Source of the DNA: Prototheca cutis
Taxonomy: Eukaryota; Chlorophyta; Trebouxiophyceae; Chlorellales; Chlorellaceae
Assembly: GCA_002897115.2 (NCBI GenBank)
Contig: BCIH01000016.1
Coordinates: 102,215-166,214, forward strand
DNA: 64,000 nt
Direction: 5' to 3'
Numbering within the stretch: position 1 is the first letter of the stretch; every line of letters begins with the position of its first letter. Below are positions 1 through 10,666 of the stretch, piece after piece. The position numbers and the translations under genes were made by a program. Below the pieces are notes generated by a model. The model did no database searches. It worked only from the letters and a program-made list of their open reading frames with translations, and was not told the DNA's origin.

Positions 1-210
1 AAAATGACCCAAGCAACCCACACCTGGGCAGTATAGGGCGCCAGAGCCCTCAGGTGGGGCCGCATGAAGGCAGCACCATCCGTGACGGGGGTGCGCACTG
101 TGGGGGGGGGGGGGGGGGGGGGGGGCGGGCACCGTGCATGACACAGACAGTCACCCTTTCCGATTGCTCACCTTCCTTGAAACAAGAACCCCCCCCTTTC
201 ATACACAGAG

Positions 211-1630
211 AGAGAGCTGTTTATTGCCAAGGTGTCGGCCCCCCCTGGCGCAACGCGGACCGAGATTCAGCAGATTCTGGAGATGTTCCGTGCACGTGTC
301 GTGGATGTGGCAGACCGGACGCTGACCATCAGCGCCACCGGCGACCCGGGCAAGGTGCGTGTGGGTGGCATGTTGTGGTTCATGGCTCCATGTCAACAAT
401 GGGCATGGGGGGTTTGTTGTTCTGCCAACAGTGGACATGGGGGGGGTTGTTGTGTTAACAGTGGACATGGGGTTGCTAACAACGGGCATGAGGTGCTGAC
501 AACAGGCATGAGGCGCTAACAACGGACATGAGAACATCATGGCAATGCCATTACAGCTGTTCCTTGTATATTCCAAGGGCAATCTAATGCGCGCATTCTG
601 ACTTTCTTAAAAAATTCACATGCAGATTGTTGCGCTGCAGCGTGCACTGTCCAAGTTTGGGATCGTGGAGCTGGTGCGGACGGGGCGCGTGGCTCTCAAG
701 CGCGGTGAGAATCTGTTTTCTGGCCCGCAGATCTACTCCAAGCGTCCTTCCGTGGACCACCTGCACGACGAGGTGCCGGCGCCATCCGAGGCGAGCATGG
801 ACGGCGACGTCTACTCCTCGTCCGGTTCCGGCACGGCCGCGCACCAGGGCGTGTGGAACGTAAAGAACGTGCTGGACGCGTACTATGAGCACGAGAAGAT
901 GGGCTTTGAACCCTTCACGCTGCTGATTGAGGTGGAAGACCGGCCGGGCGTGCTGAATCAGGTGACGGGCGTCGTTGCACGAAGGGGTTACAACGTCCAG
1001 TCGCTGGCCGTTGGGAACAGCGAGCGGGAGGGCTACTCGCGCATCACCATGGTCATCCCCGGGTCGCCCGCGGGCATTGAGAAGCTGACCAAGCAGGTGT
1101 CCAAGCTGGTGTACGTGGATCGTATCGTCAACCTCACAGGTCTCCCCCACGTCGCGCGGGAGCTGATGCTGGTCAAGGTCCGCGCCACACCGGCACAGCG
1201 CGGCGAGCTCCACGACCTGGCTCAGATCTTCCACGGCTCCATCATCGACGTCGGCGTGTCGACCCTCACCATCGAAGTCACGGGGAAGGAAGACAAGATG
1301 CGTGCCCTGCATGCCGTCCTCGAACCCTATGGTGGGAATGAGGGGAGGAGAATGCGGAAGTGTGTGTGTGTGTGTGTGGTGGTGGTGGGGGGGGGGGGCT
1401 TTGGGGGCAATCAGAAGGGGGAATGAGAAGGGAGCAGGGCGCAGATGCCGGAGACTGCAGCAGGCAGACAGGGGTTGTTGTAATCCAGATGGGCTGATTG
1501 CCACTCCCCTTACAAATCACACACAGGCATCCTTGAGGTGGCACGGACAGGCCGCATCTCGCTCATCCGTGATTCGGGCGTCGACTCCAAGTACCTGTCC
1601 TCTGTGGCGGGCCACAAGGTCATGCTCTGA
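211..1630 (+). CDS. Acetolactate (acetohydroxyacid) synthase regulatory small subunit, 5' end outside window
   Basis: Regulatory subunit of acetolactate synthase, which catalyses the first common step of branched-chain amino acid synthesis, normally in the plastid of plants and algae. Exons are about 211-354, 626-1331 and 1527-1630, and their phases close. The first visible exon carries the end of repeat one (RELFIAKVSAPPG, then a TLTISATGDPGK segment). The second exon begins a second complete ACT repeat (TLLIEVEDRPGVLNQVTGV, near 920-970) followed by its C-terminal domain (ARELMLVKV, TLTIEVTGKEDKM). The last exon ends in GRISLIRDSGVDSKYL and a TGA stop. Two tandem repeats is the plant/algal arrangement; bacterial IlvN/IlvH has one. 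The transit peptide and first ACT domain lie off the left edge. The first intron holds a 24-G run (102-125, upstream of the first visible exon); the next intron holds a minisatellite. Confidence 0.93.
390..532 (+). repeat. Degenerate minisatellite in an acetolactate synthase intron
   Basis: About six imperfect units of 20-30 bases sit in tandem in the intron between the first two visible exons. Each unit resembles CTAACAACGGGCATGAGG, with spacer length varying through runs of G. No coding potential is seen. Confidence 0.75.
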
Positions 1631-2345
1631 GTTTGGGAGGTGCTTGATCCAACCACGCCAACATGTTCTTGCCCTCTTCCATCACCGCCACCACCATGAC
1701 CACCAAATGAGTGGGCCCAACCCCTGGCGACGAGGACATGGGAGCAAGCGAATGATGTGATGCAGCGCTTGCCCTTGGAGGAGGGTGGGAATGTCACGTG
1801 CAGCAGGTGGGGCGGGCCAGTGGTTGCCTGTCTTTGCAAAACATTCTCCACCCACCGACCGCTGCCTCTCCTCCTCTTCCTCCCGATGTCACCCCCACGG
1901 TTTTCTCTGTATAGCATGTGTCACACTGTGTTTTTTTGGAGGCCTGTGAAGCGAAGAGAAGCACCGTTACACGTGCATACAGACAAAGGGCAGCCATGTC
2001 CGGGGTCGAGGGCTGAGCCATGCCAGAACAGGCTGCAGCACAGAAAGTAGGCGGTGCCAAAAGGGAGGGTTGTTGCAGCAGGCATGCGGCAGCAAACGTT
2101 TGGGCACATGCTTCCGGTGGATATCAAGTGGGCGAAGACCATTTTTCGGATGACGACATGGTGATAAAAGACCTGGTGCTCTGGGAAACGGGTTGTTGGG
2201 TGGCACAGCAGCACAGCCGGTGGAAGGTCGGAGCAGGCAGGATGCCCCTCCCCCCCTTCATTTCAAGCCCGCTGTTGTTGGGAACACAACAAAAGAAATC
2301 CGCACCACGAGCCCCTGTTTTCAACAGCTCTTTCCTCAAACCAGC
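1631..2345. other. Intergenic, convergent 3' ends
   Basis: Spacer between the stop of the acetolactate synthase subunit (+) and the stop of sucrose synthase (-). Both genes end here, so it should hold two 3' untranslated regions. No further gene, RNA or repeat is recognised. Confidence 0.6.
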
Positions 2346-5300
2346 CTACTTGGCGCCCTTGGAGAGTTCGGCGGCCACTTGGCAGTTGGCTTCGTCGGTT
2401 GCCTGTTTGGGCCCGGCGGCCATGCGCCGGATGAGCTCGCGCATCTTCAAAATATAAAGCATCTCCAGATAACGCTTGGCCTCGCCCTGCTCCAGATTGG
2501 AGATGTATTTCCAGAATGTATAGACCTGGCACAGCGTCATCAGCCTGTCGGCGTAGATGCCCCACGTGTAGCGGGAGAAGATGCGGTCCAGGCCTGCCTG
2601 AGAGATGCGGTCCCATTCCTCGGGCTTTTTCGCACACGCTTCGAAAAAGCTGGCAATGGTGTCTGCTGATGCAGAGCCATGGTAGGGGTCGATGTGGAAC
2701 CCAGACCGCTTGTGCTTGATAATCTCCGCGGGCCCGCCGCGGTTGGTGGCAAAGGTGGGGAGGCCACAGGTCATGGCCTCTATGACGGTGAGCCCAAACG
2801 CTTCGTACAGCGCCGGCTGCACAAACGCACCACGGCGATCCGCGACGAAGCGGTACAGTTCGCCGTTGCGCACGCGGTTCTTCTGCGCGTTGAGCCAGCG
2901 GAACTTTCCCGCGACCTTGCCCGCGGCGATGATCTCGTGCATCTTCTCGCACTCGACACGCTCCTCCCGATCCATCGTCTTGGCGGGGTCGGTCACCCCG
3001 CCGACAATCACCAGGTTGACCAGGCCCTGCAGTCGCTCCGAGTCCGAGTACCACTGGGCCAGCCCCGTCAGATTCTTCACCTTGTCCAGTCGGGCCATCG
3101 AAAACAGAATGGGCTTGCTGGGATCGGCCAGGTAACCTTTTGATGGGTTATTGGCAGTTTGTTGGGCTGTTGGTGTTGATTATTGTCATTGTCATGGTTG
3201 TGGTCGACCGCATCCACTGCCGCTGGTTCAACAGAGACAGGACAGGACAACCACAAAGGAACCGGCACTCACCGACGGCTTCGGGGTGGTCCTTGGCAAA
3301 GAGAAGCGCCTCCAGGTCTTTATGCAGTGCAGTCAGGCGGCGCCCCGCTTCGGAGAATGGAAAGTAGATGTCGGCGTCTGCGCCCGGCGACACGATGTTA
3401 AACTTTGGAGAAAAGATGTTGATGCCATGGACGACACGGTACAGATCCGGCATGGTGAAGGACTGGTACGATTCGTACTGCCCCACCATCTCGTCGTGCC
3501 CCGCAATCTCCTGGTACGTTGACGTGATGATGAAGTCGGACATGTTCATGGAGATGACGTCGGCCGTGAACTGGCAGGAAAAGTGATATTTCGCGTCCAT
3601 GGACTGCCAGTACACGTCGGCGTCCTCGTACTTTGTCTTCTCCAGCGCGTGCGCGATGGTGCACTGCGTGACGTTGAGGAACTTGGACATCAGGCTGGCC
3701 ACCAGATTGCCGTCCGAGTAGTTGCCGATGATGAAATCGGGCTTGCCACCCAGCTCAGCAATCACCTCCTTCCCCGCCTCGATCGTGAAACGCTCCAGGT
3801 ACGGCCAGACGTCGAACCTGCTGACCCAGTCGTCCAGCACCTTGCCGTGCTCGTCACGAAAGGGAACGCGCAGGATGCGCGCGTGCTCGGTCCCCGCGAT
3901 CGGCTCCAGCCGCTCGTTGCACGTCGTGCCCAGCGAGTTGGGGATGAGGCGTGTGATGACGACAATGTCCGGGTGCACGTCACTGAGCCCGGCATGTTCC
4001 AGCCGGCGACTCATCTCCGCCTCGAGTGCCTTGACCTGGTCCAGAATGTATACCACCTGGCCCCCCGTGTCGGGCATGCCCAGCACGCCCTGCTGCCCGA
4101 AATAGCCGTGGGGGGACAGGATGACGACCTTGAAGGTCAGGGGCAGCCGCGACAGGAAGCGCTCCAGGGACTCCGCGTCGGGCGCTTGGATGATGTCCAG
4201 CAACAGTTGGAAGTTCTCGCGCACACGCCCCACGGTGTTGCCCCAGCCAGGCAAAAAGCCCAGTTCCTCCAGGTCCAGGGCCACGGCGACGTCGTCCTCG
4301 TCCTCAAACTTGTTCAGCGCACGGTCGGCACGCAGCAGCGCGGACCTCAGCTTTGTCACGGAATTCACGCGATGGGACAGCAGCAGCCGCTGCCCATCGC
4401 GGCTGAAGCGGCGAAGGAAATCCAGCATGAGCTGTGTACCCTCTGCGTTCTGCGTGGGACTAAACATCTTGGCCGACAGAGTCTTGTTCAAGAAAGACAC
4501 GCCCTGGCCGATGTGACTGGTCAGTGTCATCTTGGGCATGTGGCTGTGAAAAGGCTTCATGTCAACCTCCAGCACAAAAGGGTCATACCCCTGGACACCT
4601 GCAGTAACATTTGCTTGGCGGCTTTTTTGGGTGTGTGTGTGGGGGGGGGGGGGGGGGGGTCCTTAAGAAGGGAGGCCCCCTAAAACATTAAAAACACACA
4701 CACAAATGCTACACTCGCCAAAACAACTCACGCAGGGCAGGGGCATTGTCATCTGGAACCAGCTTCTCCTTAAATGCCAGGTAGTGACTGATCGACATCT
4801 CCTGCAGTAGACGGAGCAGAAATGTGGGCGGAAGGGAGTAAATCCAATCCAACCCACAAGGACGCACACAAGGCGCAGGCAAAGGTGCACTCAGCAGCCA
4901 GCTCTGTGTGATGGGTTCCCAGCAGTGTCGCCTCCTCTACACAAGCAAGCTAACCCTGCAAAACCTAGTATGCAAAATCCCCACATAAACAAGCAACCAG
5001 TGCAAAAAATATTCTGCCCAAATTACCTCCACGGTCATTGTCTCCACATCAACCCTGCAGAGACATCAGTGAGACGTGGGGACTTCATTTGTGAGCTTCC
5101 TGGACTTTTGGACGACTGGCAAGCATCTCCAATGTCCGGCCCAAAAGCAGCGAAATCTCGATCCCATCCCCCCAAAAGAAGAATCCATCAGCCCTTCAAA
5201 GACAAGTTCAGGTCGTGATACTCCAAGGCACGCACCGCATGAAATACCATTCGCCCACGCTGGGCCGAAGGGAGAAGGCAATCCTGGGCGCCAGGATCAC

Positions 5301-5890
5301 CGCCTGCAAAGAGTTGGCAAGACATGCATGACAGCAGGTCTTAGCGTGCAATATACAAGGAGATTTTCCCATCTTCAAAATGCAATTACAAGGAGTAACA
5401 GAGCATGACATTTCCGCCCATACCCATGCGGCAGCTAGCCATCCCTGTTCCCGGTACCTCTTGCAGGCTCTTCATAAGCAGTCCAAACTCCGAGTGTCGG
5501 AGGGTGTGGTTTTGCGTCTCCGTACACACGCGCTCCAGCTCATCGTGGAACTTGTGGGGCAGCAGAATGGGCTTTTCTGGTGCCGCTTTCTCCATTACCC
5601 TACGTGGATCTCGACCAGGGGGTTGTTCGAGCGTGCACGGCACCACGGTGACGTTGCCCGCCGGAAGCGGTGGGCAAACCCGGAACACGTCATACGCACC
5701 TTGTGAGCAGCATCACCAGTTCATTCCGCGAGCTCAGGATTGCATTACGGATCAGTTCCAGTGGAGTGTAGGTTGTGAATGACGCTGATCGGGTCGGGGT
5801 GCGGGGCGTCAGGTTGCCCCGGGGCGACGAAAGGAAGGAGTTTTGAGTGTGGTCCACAAAACTCCCCCGGTGACCCATGCTGCCCTCCAT
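2346..5890 (-). CDS. SUS: Sucrose synthase
   Basis: Reversibly cleaves sucrose with UDP (or ADP) to a nucleotide-glucose and fructose; a cytosolic GT4-family enzyme. Seven exons, read on the minus strand: 5890-5700, 5599-5458, 5303-5236, 5054-5027, 4801-4732, 4598-3273 and 3136-2346. All phases close, giving about 871 residues against roughly 805 in plants. The N-terminal region has the family pattern: [13 protein letters not shown], then [13 protein letters not shown], then [15 protein letters not shown], then [19 protein letters not shown]. The catalytic part starts at [10 protein letters not shown] and contains the sugar-binding [20 protein letters not shown] loop. The EX7E motif EAFGLTVIE is near residue 720. 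The extra length is mostly the first exon ([13 protein letters not shown]...), whose ATG at 5890 is the first in frame. The enzyme is intact as read. Confidence 0.95.
4641..4659 (+). repeat. 19-base G run in a sucrose synthase intron
   Basis: Uninterrupted G run next to a short TG repeat, in the intron between the exons ending at 4732 and starting at 4598. It reads as C in the transcript. Confidence 0.9.
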
Positions 5891-6924
5891 TGTGAATACA
5901 GGTTGTAAAGCTGAGTGCTACACACCTTTTGCGCTTTACATCTGAATGTCGTCTGGAACTTGGCGATAGCAAGCCACAGGTTTTTTGACACCTGTGTCCG
6001 ACTGGCAGCAGCGACAATGGCAGCTTCACGTCAGACTCCAGGCGCACCGCGAAAGCACGGAAACCAGCGTTCGATCTGAACCCCCCACTCCGAACGAACC
6101 CTCGACGAATTTCCTCACATCCTGCGCATTTCGACCACATTTCTGCGAATAATAACTGCGCAGAATTGGCAAGACATTTATCCAGGGACTGCGATGCGGG
6201 GGGATGCGAAGGGTCCCGGTCACACTGTGCCCACATCTGGCACCGAGAAAGCAGGCCAGGCCTCAACAGGCAAAGCTTCACAGAAATGCCATGCATATGA
6301 AATACATGAAATACTTGCACAAAAAGAGTGGAGCGCGCATGCCGGCATCATTGCGCGACGCTTGTTGGGCGCTGGGCTGTGCCATCCTCGGCATTTTAGG
6401 CGTCCAGTCGACAGTCAGTTGTCTCTTCTTGCGCTCCGAGCTCATCCAGAACACACAGTTCCGACAAGCGCAGCTTTTGATTGCCTTTATGTATAAAATT
6501 GTGAAAGGACCTGCTTGATCTAGGGGCTCCCATCCATGGCGCGTCTCACCGTGGCGCGCTTGGTTGCGGGCGTCCGTCAGGGTCTCCAACCCCGGTGCGC
6601 TGTTGGCCTGCTGCGCTCCATGGCCCGCTTGCCCGTGCATTTTGCAGTTTGTGCACATCCTCGGATGTGATACATTCCATAGTCATGATTGCCATGGCAT
6701 ACATACAGGTTGCGCGCTCTGGGTGGCGCCTCCAGGTCCCTGGTCGCGGCATCACCAAGGTGAGTCAGCGAGGCTGCTCCTGATGGCATGGATCAAACAC
6801 ATGCAGGTGGCATGGATACATGGTTTGCAATATTTGTGACAGGGCGTGTGGGATCCTAGACAATCATGCAATGCCCCCCCTTTGCGCAGACGCTTGGAGG
6901 GCTCATACCTCCTCAGACAAGTCC

Positions 6925-6982
<58 letters not shown>

Positions 6983-7062
6983 CCATCTTGGGGCAAACCG
7001 CACGGCGCATGTGAACGTCGGGCAGCCAACATGTGTTGACCACATTAACCTCTGCCTTGCAG
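5891..7062. other. Divergent intergenic region
   Basis: Lies between the start of sucrose synthase (-) and the first recognised exon of the aminopeptidase (+), so it should hold both promoters and probably the 5' exon of the aminopeptidase. The only clear structure is a TG dinucleotide run at 6927-6981. No frame gives a recognisable protein. Confidence 0.55.
6927..6981 (+). repeat. (TG)n microsatellite
   Basis: About 27 uninterrupted TG units, 80 bases before the first recognised aminopeptidase exon. Confidence 0.95.
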
Positions 7063-10000
7063 CGAGCTTGCTGCCTCAGCGGACGCCCTTTCTGTCGATC
7101 GGGGCGTCCAGATTCATCGCAACCTCTGCAACGGCACAGATAGTGGAGCAGGAAACGAGAAAAGTGAACCTAGCACAGGTAAAGGGGGGGATAGTATGTT
7201 CATTTGTTCTGGGTATGCGCCCTCCGAGTGAAGGGGCCTCAGTGAAAGGGAACAAGGACAGGTGGCGAGCTCTCGTCATGGTATTGTGATCGTGTGCCGG
7301 CAGAAGCCCGATCATCAAAGTTTCACCCTACCATGCCCCGGTTGCACGTCGAGTGTCGTCGTTTTGGAAGGGCTTCTTGAGTTTGTTCGTGCGAATACTC
7401 TTGATATTTGTATTACTTGGACCCGATTTGGTGCGGATCACGATGACCGCCTTCTCTGAGAACAAGCCTGTGAGTGACTGGGGTAGGGGCCCCGAGGAGC
7501 CAGGGCCCGCGGGATCCCTACCGTGATGACCGATCGCCTCCCCTTAACGCCCACATACAAACCTATGCACAGGTACCACTGGTCCCGGAAAAAACCATCG
7601 ACGTTAGCACGAGCGATGCGGCTGCCCAGGACTGGGAGGGCGACCTCCTGGCGATTGGCGTATTCGAGGACGACATTCCTGCGGAAGGTGCGTGTCTGCG
7701 CAGAGATCTGGGCTGCGCCGATCTACAACCCCACATGACATGCCACATGACGATGAACTGCTGCGTCCTTTCCCGTGCGTCCCAGCAGGAGCTGCGCTTC
7801 AGGGAGTGCTTGGAGCTTTGGATGGCACTGGGGCTATCAGCAACCTGATCCAGGTCCTGGAGTTCAAGGGCAAGCAGGTAGGCTCGGGGGGGGGGGGGGG
7901 GGGGGGGGGGTGGTGTTAAATGGTTGGGGGTGTAGATCCGATCCTTGGGACACCATTTTTCGGAATGACCATTGATTCGCCCATGACACCCACGGCTCTG
8001 CCCTCTGGAAGGGTTGCTGCACATCACTGCTGCCACCAGCTGGGCACCTGTTTTCACCCAGCAGCAGCACCAGTGCTCAAAAGACGATCTGCCATCGCCC
8101 ATTCCTTCCTTACTTCCCAGGGCTCGAGCCAGACGGTCTGGCTCGGCGGCAAGCAGAAGCAGGCGGTGCTTGTTGGACTGGGCAAGGCCAAGGATGCGAG
8201 CGTGGATGCCAAGTGGGGCCAGTCAGTGTATCAGGTGTTTGGTGGTGCGGCTGCCACCGCGGCAAAGGCCGCCAAGGCGAAGACCGTGGCACTCGCCTTT
8301 GCGACTGCCCCCAAGGATGACCTGGTGCGTGTTTTTTTTGGGGGGGGGCTGCATCGTTGACGGTGCTTCAAAAGCCTCTCTGAGGTTGCGCCGTGGATGT
8401 GGGCGGATGCCTACAAATTGGCGATACAATTGCGTTCGTTTTATTTTTATAAACGCACATTTCCATCATCGACCCCAAAAAATACTCGCGTGTTGCAGGC
8501 GGAGGTTGCGGGCAAGGTTGCGAACGGGCTTCTGGTGGGCATCTACGAGCCCACACGCTTCAAGTCCAGTGACACCAGTCCCAAACTGGAGAACGCGGCG
8601 CTGCTGTTATCGGGCGAGCCCGCTGCAACGGCCGCCGCGCTGGCCAAGGCCCGCGGTCTTGCCGACGGCGTCACCCTCACCAAGTGCGTGCGGAAGGAGG
8701 CTTTTTGTTTCGTTGTTTTTGTGTGTGGACGTGTGGTGTGTGTGTCTTTCTCTGTGTGTGTGGAGGGTAATTCCAGGTTGCATACCGGCATTCGCCGCCT
8801 GCGTAAACAGAGCTTTGCCTCCCCAACCAAATCTCACCAGGTTCCTGGTGGAGGCACCGCCGAATGTCTGCCACCCCACGCATGTCGCCGAAGCTGCCAA
8901 GCTTGTCGCCGATTCCTGTCCCGAGCGCTTTGAGCTCAAGGTATGCTGATTTTATTTTTTAGTGTTTGGTGGCATTGTGGGCATGTGTGGCTGGTCCTCG
9001 GGTGGGGCACGACCACAGAGCGCGCACAGCCCGTCCCCACGCTCACATTTATTCCAGGTGCTGGAGCGGGAGGACTGCGAAGCGGCGGGGATGGGGCTGT
9101 ACCTCGGTGTGGCTGCAGGGTCCGACCAGCCGCCAAAGTTTGTTCACCTCAAGTACACCGGCGCTGGTAAGGGTTGGTGGTGGGGGGGCGACAAAGAGAG
9201 AGGAGGGCGTATCCGGGAAATGCATGCCATCAGCAAATGACTGGCATGTTGCCATGAGCATTGCTTGCTGCACCCGGTCAAGAACAGACTCGACCACCAT
9301 GCCTCCACCCCCCATCCTGTTGCAGGGGATGTCAAGCGGCGTGTGGGCCTCGTGGGCAAGGGCGTAACCTTTGACAGCGGCGGTGAGCATTCATTTGCAT
9401 TTGGCATGCATTTGGCATGTGTGCATGCATGCATGGTTGTCAGGCGCCCGTGCACAAAGGGGGAGGGTAGAGGCTCCACCCCTTTGTCTCCTGGGTGGGC
9501 CCCCCCCCAATCACCCCCGTGAACAATCAAATCAACCAGGCTACAACATCAAGGCTGGCGCGGGGTCGATGATTGAGGTGATGAAGATCGACATGGGCGG
9601 CGCAGCCGCGGTTCTGGGTGCGGCCCGGGCCCTGGCGACGCTGCAGCCAGCGGGCATCGAGGTGCACATGGCCATTGCCGCCACGGAGAACCTGGTTTCG
9701 GGGAGTGCATACAAGCCAGGCGACATCCTTGTGGCTTCCAATGGCAAGACTGTTGAGATCATGAACACCGACGCAGGTCGGTTGGCCAATTGGAGGGGGG
9801 GTACCTCTTGAGACACAGCTATCCGCCCTCCAACCCACACCCCACAAAAAAAAAGAGAAGCCCTTCACCATATCATATTACCCACAGAGGGCCGGCTGAC
9901 GCTGGCGGATGCGCTGGTGTATGTGCAGAAGCAGGCGGAACTGGATTCACTGGTGGACATTGCCACGCTGACGGGCGCGTGTATGGTGGGGCTGGGCATG

Positions 10001-10333
10001 CAGATTGCCGGGATGTACGGTTCGACGGATGAGGCGGCCGAAGACTTTGCGGACGCCGCACGCCGCACGGGTGAAAAGGTGTGGCGGCTGCCCCTTGAGG
10101 CCGCGTACTTTGACCAGCTGAAGAGCCCCCTGGCCGACATCCGCAACCTGGGCAGCCGCGCGGGTGGGTCCATCTCCGCCGCACTGTTTTTGAAGGAATT
10201 TGTCGACACGGAGAAAACTACCTGGGTGCACGTCGACGCTGCGGGGCCCTGCTTCAATGAGAAGGACGCCACCGCCACGGGGTTCGGCGCCCAGATGCTG
10301 GCCGAGTGGGTGCTCCTCCAGGCCGCCAAGTGA
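7063..10333 (+). CDS. LAP: Leucyl aminopeptidase, peptidase family M17
   Basis: Hexameric two-metal aminopeptidase that removes N-terminal residues; also called PepA type. Exons: 7063-7178, 7573-7687, 7789-7877, 8121-8324, 8499-8683, 8841-8940, 9058-9166, 9326-9382, 9540-9776 and 9888-10333. All phases close (about 552 codons from 7063). The first exon reads like an organelle transit peptide rich in R, S and A; the true ATG is in an upstream exon I could not place. The N-terminal macro-like domain includes [10 protein letters not shown]. All expected catalytic elements are present: [27 protein letters not shown] and the family signature NTDAEGRL. The C-terminal domain runs from DIATLTGAC to [10 protein letters not shown]. 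Intron three holds a 25-G run. Confidence 0.95.
7886..7910 (+). repeat. 25-base G run in an aminopeptidase intron
   Basis: Pure G run eight bases after the exon ending at 7877; sense strand G. Confidence 0.9.
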
Positions 10334-10666
10334 AGGCGTGCGCCAGGTGACGTCGACTCTGTGGGTTGCTGCACGCTGGTGGGAATGGCGACGGCGGCAG
10401 GTAGCCACTCCCCCTTGGAGCCGACATCCCCTGTCTGCTCCCCCCATCTCCTATAAGATGGATCATTCGCTGGAGAGGACGGTCTCTTGTTTGCTTGCTT
10501 GATTGGTTTGCAGCCCCGGTGTTCCGTCCCAGCTACCCACCAGTCCACCCAATGTAAACAGATTATCATCATCAGTTTTGTTTTTTTGATCGGGGTCTCA
10601 CATTCTAGAGCAAGAAGCTGCGCATGAGGCAACGAAGGCGCAGGACCACGGCTTCGCAAAGAGCAA
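10334..10666. other. Intergenic, convergent 3' ends
   Basis: Separates the aminopeptidase stop (+) from the SKI3 stop (-). No additional gene or repeat is recognised. Confidence 0.6.

Noticed and set aside
5745..6320. 191-codon minus-strand frame over the sucrose synthase 5' region
   Set aside because: It overlaps the first sucrose synthase exon in another frame and shows no family pattern.
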